From Phymatolithon calcareum (Eukaryota > Rhodophyta > Florideophyceae > Hapalidiales), in contig OZ345359.1 in the NCBI GenBank assembly GCA_977006965.1, positions 1,426,001-1,490,000 on the forward strand: a DNA stretch of 64,000 nucleotides, given 5' to 3'. The position numbers and the translations under genes were made by a program. The notes beneath the pieces are model-generated. The model worked only from the letters and a program-made list of their open reading frames with translations, was not told where the DNA came from and searched no databases. This document shows, in pieces, positions 31,961 to 42,631 of the stretch. Positions within the stretch are counted from its first letter, which is position 1; each line of letters begins with the position of its first letter.

Positions 31961-32990
31961 CGCTCAGTGACTGCCTATCCAGTGAAAGGAGCGAAGTCCA
32001 CTGACCTGTTCATCCAGACCACTTTCGCATGACTGATCCATGTAGATATCGTCACCACAAATCATGTATCTACTGGGGACTTGTTCGTAAACAACCATAA
32101 TCAACAATTACGTGTGCCCCCGCCTTCCATGGTACACTGCTCTGGGAATGCCATTGTGAGCAAATTGTTTTCTCTTCTGCTTGCAGCTAGCAGAATTCCA
32201 ACTGGAGATCGTGAAGCATGAGGCATGCTTCGGTGGATAAATTGTTCACCTCTCGAAACGTGAGCGAAGCCAAGCTCATTCCCACCAACATGTTGGCAAC
32301 TGTCAATGAAGCATCTTCATCAAGTTGTCATAGACGACTCAGCGCGGACATAGGTATCCAAAATGGCCTTTTCAGAACACAAGCACACTGATTCTGTGCC
32401 CCATTTTCCGAGAACGTCGAACATTCTTTTTCTGGAACTCGGCGTCCAGAAAATCCAAGCTTACCTGCATGCCAGCACTTAAGCCTCCTGCCATGTATGG
32501 AAATGCTTGCCATCGCATTTTCCAGCTCAGCAGCGTAGACCATACATGCACGTGCGAAGCTGCAATATGAGTTGAAGAGAAAGGCAACAGCGCACCCGGC
32601 GACGGACAACACAAGAGGCAGTCCACCACAAAAAGCCAGAATTTGGCAACCTGAGATGTGGATCAACCGTCGAGTATGAGTCAGTTGGTAAAGAAACCGT
32701 TGTACACTTCAAAAACAAACCTTTCGAAACAGCTCCAGTCGGATCCGGGCGCCAAAGTCGACGACCGACCCCGCGCCCAACGCAAGGGACACACTGTGAG
32801 TGCTGACTACCATTCGGCCTCTCGGACCAAAGCATTGGAATTATTTATTTATTTTTATTCTTTTCTCGAAAAGTGTCGAGAATAAATAATTTATTGTTGA
32901 ACGCAGAAGCAATAAACTATTGTATTCAAGTTCAGTGAGGTATAAATAACTGGTTATTCCCCGAATTATTGGATCCTTCTTGCTACTTTC
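31961..32990. other. No gene seen
   Basis: Only short overlapping ORFs on both strands, none with a recognisable domain. Confidence 0.4.
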
Positions 32991-33160
32991 TGTCGCGATA
33001 GAATAACCGGACCGAAAAAATGAGGAGTCCGATACAATAATTGTCGCAACCACGACGATCTCAATAAATACAATAAATATGCGAGACTCAGGAATAAATT
33101 ATTGGAACAATAATTTAAATAATTACAATAGCAATTATTTTTTCCAATGCTTTGTCTCGG
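32990..33160 (-). repeat. Repeat family R, copy 2
   Basis: Reverse complement of the blocks at 21.44-21.68 kb. On the minus strand it reads AAAGCATTGGAAAAAATAATTG, TTATTCCTGAGTCTCGCATA and GGACTCCTCATTTTTTCGGT. It abuts the end of the NB-ARC-like fragment. Confidence 0.6.
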
Positions 33161-33582
33161 ACTGTCCCGTAGGCGCTGCTGCAAGTCTGAAACGTATCTC
33201 GTCTCGCAATCTTCGAGGTCCACACTGTGGTCCACACATCGTCGATTAGGAAAAGGCACGCTTTGCCGACGAACTACTTCACAGAATCGTCTGCATGTTC
33301 TCGAAGAGCGGAATAATTCTTCTTGATGCTTGCACTTGTAGTCTTCATAATCCAATCAACCTCCGCGATTACCTTCTTCAAAGTGGCTTCTCGGCTCAAG
33401 GACATGTAGAGGATACCATGAGCAAACAGGTTCTGAACGTATTCGCCGAAAGCCAAACCCTGCAAGGCAACGGTTTTTCCAGCGCCTGCGATACCGTCAA
33501 CACCGTACGCGGGGAATACCTTTCCGGTAGCTACAGTAATGTCGTTGGGTGACGTGCTGGAAAGGACTGCATGCTTCAGACT
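33161..33582 (-). pseudogene. NB-ARC/STAND-like P-loop ATPase fragment
   Basis: Minus-strand frame reads SLKHAVLSSTSPNDITVATG, then Walker A VDGIAGAGKTVALQGLAFG, then GILYMSLSREAT, as in NB-ARC domains. After an in-frame TAG (33274-33276) the same frame continues FVGKACLFLIDDVWTT, a clear Walker B. So a nucleotide-binding regulatory ATPase domain is present but broken by one stop, cut at its 3' side by repeat R, and split at 33582/34225 by a LINE. The same frame continues upstream of that LINE (34239-34320: HAVVLDFHANERDRGFLTPV). Confidence 0.6.
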
Positions 33583-34224
33583 TTTTTTATAATTCAAGTT
33601 TATTTAAAAGCCCCACAGACTTCCGAAGATATGGGCAAGGCTCTCTGATGCTACCTACCTTTGCGCAGCTCACGAAACGCCCACCAAAATGGCGGACGGG
33701 AAAACTCAGGATTCAAGGTAATCCTATCTCAGTCCTCTACGGGGTTGTTGGTGCTTGGACTCGACCGCTTTTTGCTTTGCCTTCTGCGAATCAATACAGG
33801 CCTTCTTTGTTTTCCATGCGTTCTATGAGTGTCTAGCTAAATAGTAAGAGCTCATCTAGCGCCTTTTCTGCGTCCAGTCTTTTTTCTCCTTCGAGGTCGT
33901 ACCCTGCGAGCGTGCATTCAAGGGTCTCCATATGCTCTCTAGCTCTGGTGCCGAATTCTTCAGCCATACTTGTTGTTAACACTTGTGGGAATCTGCCACA
34001 GGCATACTGCAGCGCGAGTTTCCTGTGCTTTACCTTGGGGAACTAAAGGATTGCTGGAAACTCTCTTTTCTTGTCGTATGGAATCTTCCTTTTCCGCTTC
34101 GATTCGAGGCGGTCTCCTTCCTTTGCCAGAAATGTAGATTGAAGTGTTTGCGAAGACTGGTTTGTTTGGATATGCTTTACAGCTTCACCAAAGGCTCTCT
34201 GGTCTCCATCGCGGCGATATCTTT
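33583..34224 (-). mobile_element. LINE A, 5'-truncated, with 14-bp target duplication
   Basis: 642 bp flanked by GCATGCTTCAGACT at 33569-33582 and 34225-34238. Poly-T at the left marks the 3' end, so it reads leftward. It contains the C-terminal block of the LINE A protein (IPYDKKREFPAIL, compared with IPYDKTRELPAIL at 22.6 kb) and the family tail. It interrupts the NB-ARC-like gene in frame. Confidence 0.75.
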
Positions 34225-34238
34225 GCATGCTTCAGACT

Positions 34239-35263
34239 GCCCACCGGAGTTAGGAAACCTCTATCCCTTTCGTTCGCATGAAAGTCCAGAACCACGGCAT
34301 GGCCAGGAGCCGGAGCACTTGTTGGTGTTAGAATTTGTGTTTATTTTCAGTCTTTCCATCATAAGGTGGTTCAGCGGTAGGTTTCTTCCTCTACTGTAGT
34401 GAACCAAGTTACAGACCTCTGCCAAGCCTCGATTGTTGTGTTAGTGGTTGTGGCTCATCGAAAAGAGCTGAGATTGTCCATCATGAAGTTGTGGAAGCTA
34501 GGGGAGCTTATAAGTAGTAATAAAAGAGGGGACCACCGAAAAATGGGGTTAAGGTGGACGACAACTTGTCTTTCCCAAGTTTCTCGTGTTTACGCTCACA
34601 CACACCACTGCAAAAGCCCCTCAAAAAGACAACAGTTGGCAGACGATAAGCCGGAGGTTTGTCAGCATTTTCAATTTTGAGGGAGATAGACAGTTCAGTA
34701 ATGAGATGCGGGAACCTGTCTGAGGCGTCCTTAAACCAATTCTCAACATTCCTTAAAATAGCAACAAAGTTGTTCGCTCGACTGAATCTTTTTTATTCGG
34801 CCTACCCGTACACTTTCTAAGCTACCTCGTCTTTCACAATTCCCACTTTCCAAAACCACAAACGCATCATCCATCCACCTTTATGTGTATGATTTTTTCC
34901 TATTTTTTGTTTACGTGGTTCCCATTTTGCGTGCCGCCTCCGCCCAGAAGTCCCTGTTTGCACACCACTTCCCGTACTTCAATTTCATAACTTCATCAAC
35001 TTCAACACTCTGCCCCACTTCTGCACCACAAAAATCCTGCTTTCTTGCGCACATGCGACTGTCCTATTGTGGGTAGCGCCTCAGGAAGCCCTGCTCGTAT
35101 ATTCGTAAGACTGTGGGGCATTTAAAAATAAACTTGTCAAAAACATGTGGCTGCCCTGTTTCAGTGCCGCTTCCTCTCAACGGGAGCTACTTGAGCAAGG
35201 TCATCGTTTGTTGCACAAGACGGGCAGCGTTTTCTTTGATGCAGTTGCACAATGACATTCTTA
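34239..35263. other. NB-ARC-like upstream segment and LINE A tail
   Basis: 34239-34320 on the minus strand stays open in the NB-ARC-like frame. 35059-35140 is a plus-strand LINE A tail (GGTAGCGCCTCAGGAAGCC to GGGGCATTTAAAAATAAAC). 34.4-35.05 kb has no supported gene. Confidence 0.4.
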
Positions 35264-35584
35264 TTACATAGTAGTAAAGTTAGGCAAATCTTCAAGCAGT
35301 CTTGCATTCTTTTTGTTTGCCTCTTGAAGATTCTTGCCTGAGAGCAGAGTGAACAGGTTGTCGACAATTCTCTCCTTGTATATTCGTTGCATCGCTGTGG
35401 CGCTGCTAGACAAATAATCTTCAATGAGAGTTTTGACAACCTCTTCGACTCCAAGAACGTTCAAAAAGACTGAAACATGATGCCTCCAAACCCCTAGGGC
35501 CTTAGAATCTTGGCTCATTTTATACATCAACGCGGCTTCTTTCGCCGGGCCTACGTCTTCTCCAACTGAAGCAGTTATGTCCAT
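35264..35584 (-). CDS. Hypothetical helical protein, possible N-terminal exon
   Basis: 106 codons from ATG 35582-35584 (MDITASVGEDVGPAKEAALM), predicted mostly helical (VEEVVKTLIEDYLSSSATAM). No domain recognised. It lies upstream and on the same strand as the NB-ARC-like fragment and could be an N-terminal exon of that gene, separated by LINE debris. This is inference only; there is no splice evidence. Confidence 0.3.
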   Translation of the reverse strand: MDITASVGEDVGPAKEAALMYKMSQDSKALGVWRHHVSVFLNVLGVEEVVKTLIEDYLSSSATAMQRIYKERIVDNLFTLLSGKNLQEANKKNARLLEDLPNFTTM

Positions 35585-37467
35585 TCATGCCGGAGCTGAA
35601 AACTCGCGAGCTGACGAAAAAATTCCTTGATTTCTTTCGCCATTCGGTTCCCAAAACTATCGCCGTCGTCAACGTCTTATTATGCCATCAGGTACTTTCC
35701 GAGGAGATTGAAGATGTCGAGGTTTAAAAGAATGAAGCGCGAGCTCTACGACGGGTCCTTAAGTACCATCTGGCGTCGGCATGGGGGGAACACACGGTGA
35801 ATCATTCCGCGAAACGAAAAGACCCGGAGAAAATAGAGTGTTTCGAGACAACATAGGATGCCAGTGTTCGTCACCTCAGACGCTGGTCCGATTCATTATG
35901 CATGCGTCAAACGTGCGAAAGTACCATGCACAGCAAGCTCAAGCGCAGAAAAATCAATCTTGAGAAACATGATCGCTTTCGGTACAGCACTGTGGATTAC
36001 AGTGCAGGATGGCGGTTGAACCGTGTGTCTGGCTCATACTTCTACTGTTCGAAGTGATCGGGGCAGTAGGTGAGACGTTTCGGATGCACAATCGGTCGAT
36101 ACGCTTTGCCTCCCTTGCATTTAGGATGCCCACGGTAGCTGGTCATCTCGTTGCCTGCTTTCATCTCCTTCTGTTCTCTCTCCCAGCTTTCTTGGAGCCT
36201 ATTCTTGTGCCTTCAACAGTCGTTTCATCGTGCTAATGCAACCTTGGGACGTGTCAAGCTTCTATCTCAACAAGAGAGAGAGCACCAAAATTTCACAAGA
36301 GATTTTTCGAGAAGGTTGGGAAGCAAAGGTGAAGCAATTATATCAGTCGAACTCATAATGTGTTCTTGAAATGTACAACGCATGACTAGCACCGATTAGA
36401 ATGTATACATTTTCTCTGCCTATTCTATCCATTGCGACATGAAGAGCTGTTTGCATGAAACGGTAAAACATGTCAATAAAGAGAGGCTCCGGCAATGACT
36501 AGACACACAGGCATGACGAGCATTACGTTACGAGCAGTCTATCCGTCAGTTCTGAGTCTCCGAACCCGACAGAATGCGGCAATTTTAGAACTGGTGGGAA
36601 CACTGTGTTGATCCTTTCAATTGACAGTATGGAGAAAATCGCACCACAACCATGAGGGTTACCGGTTTTCCTTTGAACCCCTGATCCGCAGTCGCAAGAT
36701 ATGCAGGGCGTTCATGTCCTGCAACAAAGACATATCCCCCCGACCACTACGATAAAATGATTTCCAAGTCCGAGTCCAGAAGCACTCCATCGATGCCACT
36801 CCTGTTCGCATCAATTCAAAGAAATGAAGAGAATGCATTGATGCCGGCGAACATGCCGATGTCTCGTATTGGCGTGGAGTTCCCGAGGTACATCGCACAT
36901 GAGTACGTATTTTATTCAACAGCCATGCTTTCCGAATGCCACATTCGCCGCCTACGTCCATTTTCCTTGCAAGAGCCGTATTCACATTCGAGAAACGTGC
37001 AGATCAGTTACTGCGCTTTCCGTAGCGCTCGTGACACTTTTCTGCACTCAGTTGGCGCTTTCTGGCTATACGAACCACCCCAGGACTAGGTTTTTGGTCA
37101 CACATCAATTTGATATGAAGTCGTCTGTGTTGGATTCGAGCCGGTGGGTGACCGCGAGCGTTTGATCACTTCTTTTCTGCTGCGGGGATAGCAGAATATG
37201 CACCAGGTTACCATTGGTTCCAGTTCGCGTTACCGATAGAAGGAATCGAAGACCAGAAACATGAGGTATCTCACCAGAACTAGGCTGAAGTCCGGTTCGC
37301 ACTAGAACGGAGGCTGTGGGTCCACTGGATGTGACATGAACCTATTGCCGGTGAGGCCATACACCCTGCGACCAAGAGCCGTCTTGAAGCACTCAATGTC
37401 GCGCTAATGCCATCCGATATGAACGACGGAATAGATGCTTCCGCGCCCAGGACCACTCTCGAAGTGA
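35585..37467. other. No supported gene
   Basis: A minus-strand stretch near 36400-36475 reads TALHVAMDRIGRENVYILIG, which resembles one ankyrin repeat, but no repeat array or long frame surrounds it. Nothing else is recognisable. Confidence 0.3.
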
Positions 37468-37793
37468 CGTTTTTTATTCAAGTTTATTTAAAAGCCCCAC
37501 AGACTTCCGAAGATATGGGCAAGGCTTCCTCTGATGCTACCTACCTTTGTGCAGCTCACGAAACGCCCACCAGAATGGCGGACGGGAAAACACAGGATTC
37601 AAAGTAATCCTATCTCAGTCCTCTACAGGATTGCTGGTGCTTGGACTCGACCGCTTTTTGCCTTGCATTCAGCGGATTAATACAGGCCTTCTTCGTTTTC
37701 CATGCGTTCTATGAGTGTCTAGCTAAATAGTAAGAGCTAATCTAGCGCCTTTTCTGCTTCTAGTCGTTTTTCTCCTTCTAGGTCGTACCCTGT
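37468..37793 (-). mobile_element. LINE A tail copy with 9-bp target duplication
   Basis: 326 bp, nearly the same as the 3' half of the copy at 33.6 kb (AAAGCCCCACAGACTTCCGA and following). It is flanked by TCGAAGTGA at 37459-37467 and 37794-37802, and poly-T on the left marks the 3' end. Confidence 0.7.
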
Positions 37794-38047
37794 TCGAAGT
37801 GAAGCTGTTCGACACCGAGTGCATTCACGGGAGAAGCCCGTGTAGAGTGCGCAAGAGCGATATAAACAATTTTTAGCTTGTAATGGAGCACAACAATCGG
37901 TGTCAGGAATCATCGCTGTCGCGGCTCGTTTTCTGGCGTAGAGGGCGGGAGCTCAGAATATGAGCGATGCACACGTGTAACCTTTGCAAAAATCCTTCCT
38001 TGCTGCACGTCCTGAACTCTGCTTACCTACGGAGGACGGTGCACAAC

Positions 38048-38531
38048 ATGTCGCGTGCTCTCGCAAGAGGCGCACTTCTCTACCTGGGCGCAGTAAACAT
38101 TGGCTCAGCAGTTCTGTTTGGATACGACAAGCTGCAGGCCACGCGCGGAGCATGGCGCGTACCTGAACGCACGCTTTGCCAAAGCGCAACGCTCGGCGGG
38201 TGGCCGGGAGGGTTTGTGGCAATGCAAACATTTCGACACAAGACACGCAAGAAGGTACGTATGTCGAAATGTGCATATTAAAATCATGAGCAAACGGAAT
38301 GCCGACTCAGAATTGAAACACGCTCTTTGCCTCACCGCTGCGTACGCATTGCAGTCATTCCAGGAAAAATACGTCGCAGCAGCGGGACAGAACGCCGCGG
38401 GAGTAGCGGGAATACTGCTGTTCGCCACGAGGTCTGCGCGGATGCGCGCTGCACTGTTGCACGAGGTATCCCTAGCCCGCGGCGCCTTCACGCGCATTCT
38501 AGGCTCAGGTGGCGGTCGCCGGCGCAGGTGA
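38048..38531 (+). CDS. DUF1294 family small membrane protein
   Basis: Two exons, 38048-38254 and 38355-38531, with a 100-bp intron (GTACGT...TTGCAG), giving 127 residues. Start at MSRALARGALLYLG; an upstream in-frame ATG at 37967 adds 27 residues. The family signature is continuous only after splicing: GYDKLQATRGAWRVPERTL, LGGWPGGFVAMQTFRHKTRK, then KSFQEKY from exon 2. Hydrophobic segments at the N-terminus and after the signature suggest two or three membrane passes. DUF1294 is common in bacteria and of unknown function. The signature crossing the junction confirms the splice sites. Confidence 0.8.
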
Positions 38532-38732
38532 TTGCACAACTGCAAGATGTTGACCGGCTGTGGTCTCTACACTTGTTTTGATTGGATTTTACGCACAAGA
38601 GATCATATTACACTGACCAATTAAACGACTTAGCCGTATTCGTATTCCTCTTCTCGCAGAGCTCCGATCTCAGTTTTACTTGCTCTGATTAATCCCATCG
38701 TTGTTCCACGGCGCTACACGAACATAACTGCA

Positions 38733-39575
38733 ATGGTGGCGTTCGCGCCCTCCTGGACTTTTCCCAGACATGTCCGGCGCCAGCATTCGCAGAAGTGCGT
38801 GCGCACTGTGCCTCGCTCTCGAGTTTTTGTGGCAAGGCTCTCGGCAGTGCTCTTCGACTGCGATGGTGTGCTAGCCGAGAGCGAGCGCGACGGGCATCGC
38901 GCTGCATTCAACGCTGCTTTCGAAGCACTCGATCTTCCCGACCGCTGGGACTCGGAACGCTACGGAGTGCTGCTGCAGGTCGGCGGCGGCAAGGAGCGAC
39001 TGGCAGCGCACTGGAATGAGACTGAGTGGCCGGCGTCCCACAGCGATGCGGCGTCCCGCGACGCGCTCGTACGAGCTGTTCACGCAAAGAAGACAGCGCT
39101 CTTCGAGGAACTAGTGGCCGAAGGACGAGTACCGCTACGCGAGGGCGTGCGTGAAGTCGTCGCAGATGCCGTGGCACGCGGCGTGCGCGTCGCTGTGTGT
39201 AGTACGTCGCAGGAGCCTGCGGTGCGTGGCGTGGTGGCGCAACTCGGGGCTGACCTTTTGGCACAGGTGCCGATCTTTGCGGGCGATGTCGTGTCGCGGA
39301 AGAAGCCGGCGCCGGATGTTTACCTGCTCGCGCTCGAGCGACTTGGTCTTAGTGCACAGGAAACTTGTGTGGTGGAGGATAGCAGCATTGGCGTGGCGGC
39401 CGCGAGAGCAGCTGGACTACCTGTTCTTGTGACGAAGAGCGCTTATACGCAGGATGAGGACTTCTCGATGGCGGATCGCGTGGTGGAATCTATTGTGGAT
39501 GCTGATATTACCATTGCGGACCTTGAGGCTCTAGTGGACAAGGCAGCAGCGAAAACTGGCGTTGGAAATTTATGA
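38733..39575 (+). CDS. HAD-superfamily phosphatase, CbbY/beta-phosphoglucomutase-like, probably plastid
   Basis: Intronless, 280 residues, ATG 38733. About 35 N-terminal residues are basic and free of acids (SWTFPRHVRRQHSQKCVRTV), like a transit peptide. All four HAD motifs are present: I AVLFDCDGVLAESE (nucleophile Asp and acid/base Asp), II VAVCSTSQE, III SRKKPAPDVYLLA (Lys), IV CVVEDSSIGVAAARAAG (Asp). The helical cap between motifs I and II is typical of subfamily IA. Family members hydrolyse sugar phosphates; plastid CbbY relatives remove xylulose-1,5-bisphosphate, a Rubisco inhibitor. The exact substrate is not provable here. Confidence 0.8.
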   Translation: MVAFAPSWTFPRHVRRQHSQKCVRTVPRSRVFVARLSAVLFDCDGVLAESERDGHRAAFNAAFEALDLPDRWDSERYGVLLQVGGGKERLAAHWNETEWPASHSDAASRDALVRAVHAKKTALFEELVAEGRVPLREGVREVVADAVARGVRVAVCSTSQEPAVRGVVAQLGADLLAQVPIFAGDVVSRKKPAPDVYLLALERLGLSAQETCVVEDSSIGVAAARAAGLPVLVTKSAYTQDEDFSMADRVVESIVDADITIADLEALVDKAAAKTGVGNL

Positions 39576-39958
39576 AGCTTAAGCGGAAGTGTGCTTCCTG
39601 AAAGGAATGACACGAAGTGAACAACTCCACTCAAGCCAGTTTTGTTTGACTGTTGCTTTCAGACTGTACAGTACTTTTACTTGCCTTCGTCAAGCTGAAC
39701 CTATGCTCTATTATACTGTAAGCTTGTTGCAATCATAATTGTCGTTAATGAATAATCGATGACCTCACAAACCGTGGGTGGGGATCATAGTTACTGGCCA
39801 TTCTCTGGTCGCGAATTGGATGCACTCACATCGATGCGGGAAACTTCAAGACACTGCTTGCGAATCACTCTGAGCTGTCCCCCAGTCCGATACATCCGCA
39901 AGCTACCAAACCAGTGCCTCGCCAACAGCCACTGCTCCTCGCGACGCAATCGACATCG

Positions 39959-41124
39959 ATGACCACATCCCCAGCTGTACCGGCGTTTTGTCTCTCTCCG
40001 CTCTTCTCGAGTGTGCCCTCGCAGTTCCGTGCTATCAACTCAAGTACGACACCATTTCGTGCCTCAAGATTGCGCAATTCTCTCACGCACTTCGCCCCCT
40101 TATGTACGTCTGCTCCGGAAGCCCCCCCGCAAACAAATCGCAAGATTGTAGAAGCAGTACCAAGCACAGTTGTGCCGTTTGCATCAGAGTGGCGCTGCAT
40201 CGGCACCCCTCTGTCAGCCGGTTCTGTCCCGGCTGTGCTCTACTTCGCGCTATCGGCAGAACATTCTCTGCACGAGGCGCCGTACAATGAGTTTGCTACG
40301 GCGCTCGTCGCGCGTAGTGCATCTGTGCGCGTTTTTTCGATGACGCTTCCTTTTCACGGCCGATCTCTCGCTGAGAATACGGCCGCCTTTTCAGAATGGG
40401 CACGAGTGTACACGGACGGTGGCGATGTTGTGTCTCGCTTTTCACGTATGGCCGCCGCTTTTGCGGACGAGCTTGTTGCCCGTGGACTCGCCCCGTCCGG
40501 AGGTGTGTTTGCGGCTGGGCTCTCTCGCGGCGGTCTGATGGCGGCACATGTCGCAATGCGTACTAGTTGCATACGTGGACTTATAGCGTTTGCACCGGTA
40601 ATCATTCTGGGGGCCCTGCCGGAATTCAGTGATGCGGCCATGGACAGTGATGGTGCGCGAAGACGTGTCGCTCGTGCGAGCTTATTACAGGAAAGTGCTA
40701 TTGCACGGCTAGCACAGATCCCTGTGCGATTCTACATGGGCAACTTTGACCGTCGGGTAGGCACACGAAACGCTTTCGAATTGACGCATGCGCTGGCGCA
40801 GAAGGCGGTATTGGATGGCGGGGTGCGATCACCGCCACACGAATTCATTATGTACTGCAGGTAAGTCAATTTCCTTATCTTTGTTTGCAGCATCGCATGG
40901 TGATTTGGACTAACGCTTTTTCGATTTGATGTTTGTTTGTGTTCTACAGTATTGGGAAGGAGGGTCACGGTACGCCGAGGTAAGCCTTCAGACTCCAAAC
41001 TTTTAGTATGTTTTGGCAGGGGCCGTTACTAACTCTGAGTTGCGCGTGATTGACTTTCTTTTTTTCGTACAGTGATGTTTTTCAAGACGGCGCAAATTGG
41101 ATTTTGGAACAAGTAAAACAATAG
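39959..41124 (+). CDS. Alpha/beta hydrolase, probably organelle-targeted
   Basis: Three exons, 39959-40860, 40950-40979 (only 30 bp) and 41073-41124, with GT-AG introns of 89 and 93 bases, giving 327 residues. The first ATG is at 39959. The N-terminal 60 residues are Ser/Thr/Ala/Pro-rich without acids, as in transit peptides. VFAAGLSRGGLMAA is the nucleophile elbow (GxSxG). Asp in RFYMGNFDRRVG and His in the exon 2 sequence IGKEGHGTP complete the triad. Thus the micro-exon carries the catalytic His region, which supports the splice model. Substrate unknown. It lies 380 bases downstream of the HAD gene on the same strand. Confidence 0.75.
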
Positions 41125-41388
41125 AACTATGAGTCAGGTACACTTCGTGATGCCGACGCGTAGAGTGTAGACAGTGAAAGTGTTGATAGTAGGCTTGCAA
41201 GAAGATTTTATCAGGTTTTTTGGATTCGCCCTTGCATGTTCCTATGTTTGAAGTACAGGTGCTAAAATTGTGGCAACAAACGCCGCATTGCACAAGTAGA
41301 CTCGAAGGTCAGATGTTACTACAACACTTCTCCCCTAACACATCTCTCCAGGCAGCCAAAGCTTAATCCCAAACGCATTAGTGCACAT

Positions 41389-41994
41389 TTAGGCGACGGT
41401 AATAATGTTGTTCACATTACCCTCCCCATCATCCTCGTACGGCTTCAGGATGTCGAAGCACCACTCCCCGTCCACAATGAACTTATACGTGTGTCCCCCA
41501 GGGCGGAGCGGAACATCCAGAGAGAACATTCCGTCAACTTTCTCCATCACCAAGTCCTTCTTCCACTCATTGAAAGACCCCGTCAACACAACCTCTTCAG
41601 CGTCTGTCGCAGACCACTCAAACTTAGTCACAACTTCCTCCCCTGACCCTGAGACTGCGTTCACCGGCGTCGTCGTTTCCACAGCGTCCGCCGGCGTCTC
41701 CTCGTGCTCGACCGGGTTTTCATCCTGAGTTGCAATAGCTGCCGCCGGTTGCTCATTTTCCTCCACGACCTTCTTCTCAAGTGCCTTCGTGCTCTGTTGC
41801 ACGGGCACAATAGGCGCTTCCACAACCTTGCTTTCCTCAGTCGTATTCTCGGGTTCTGCAATCGCAGGAGCCATCGCGGTCGTCGTCTCCGGTGTCACTG
41901 CCTCGTTGACAGCACTGGGCGAAATAGAAGGACTCTTAGCCTGCGCTACCTTTTTGGCTTGGGTCGACTTGCGCTTGCTGGCCGTTGAAACCAT
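41389..41994 (-). CDS. Single AMPK-type glycogen/starch-binding domain protein (CBM48)
   Basis: Intronless, 201 residues from ATG 41992-41994 (MVSTASKRKSTQAKK). Residues 1-110 are a basic start followed by a low-complexity Ala/Glu/Thr/Val linker, likely disordered. The C-terminal 85 residues are one binding domain: TKFEWSATDAEEVVLTGSFN then EWKKDLVMEK, GGHTYKFIVDGEW, and the closing DGEGNVNNIITVA. Same family as the triple-domain gene at 14.9 kb, but here the VDGEW site is not split by an intron. Probably binds cytosolic starch through the two Trp/Lys surface positions known from AMPK beta; partner unknown. Confidence 0.8.
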   Translation of the reverse strand: MVSTASKRKSTQAKKVAQAKSPSISPSAVNEAVTPETTTAMAPAIAEPENTTEESKVVEAPIVPVQQSTKALEKKVVEENEQPAAAIATQDENPVEHEETPADAVETTTPVNAVSGSGEEVVTKFEWSATDAEEVVLTGSFNEWKKDLVMEKVDGMFSLDVPLRPGGHTYKFIVDGEWCFDILKPYEDDGEGNVNNIITVA

Positions 41995-42029
41995 GGTGTG
42001 GGAAAGGGCAAGTGTACCTCCGCGGGGCA

Positions 42030-42631
42030 CTGAAGACTTTTTCCACTGTTCTTCGCACCGAGGCTCTTACATTTGCCCACAGAGCGCGGGTATTTGAGCA
42101 CACTGGGGACGTGTAGTGGCAGGCCATAGAAGGGTGCAGCGGAGTTTAGTGGCTGTGTTGGGGAGCCGGGGAACACGAGCAGCCGAACGACGGGGAGCAT
42201 AGTTGGCTTTCGTGGCGAGATAGCCAGTAGTCCCGATATTTCAATTCTCCAATGCCGTTACCGGACTCTTTTGAGATTGCGCAATGATAAAGCTCAAATT
42301 ATTCATGATTTTCTGGTCAAATTTTATGTGGCTATTGGACATGGGTTGTTTGTTACTCTTCAAGAGAGGCCTTGGGAGCTTTTAAAATAAATCAACACAT
42401 ATCCCCCATTGGATGTCGTCTCTTGATCGAGATCTAATCGAGGCAGCAGCCGGCTATCATCATGATGATGATCCTGAAAAGGGGCACCGAATTTCGCCGG
42501 AAATACGCCTGTTGAGTAACTCTAGTAGTATGTGACGTGGCTCTATTGCAATTCCACACTGCGCGCATTAGAATGATATCAAGAATGTTCTTGCCATGTA
42601 AGACGGACCTTGAAATGGTGCAAAGAGACCC
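42030..42631. other. Intergenic with LINE B tail
   Basis: 42365-42406 is a bare 3' end of LINE B (TTGGGAGCTTTTAAAATAAA then ACACATATCCCCC). No gene. Confidence 0.5.

Noticed and set aside
36400-36475. Ankyrin repeat protein
   Set aside because: One repeat-like stretch without neighbours in frame is not enough.
39914-39958. Extension of the hydrolase upstream of 39959
   Set aside because: The extension has no ATG; the first ATG is 39959 and gives a plausible transit peptide.
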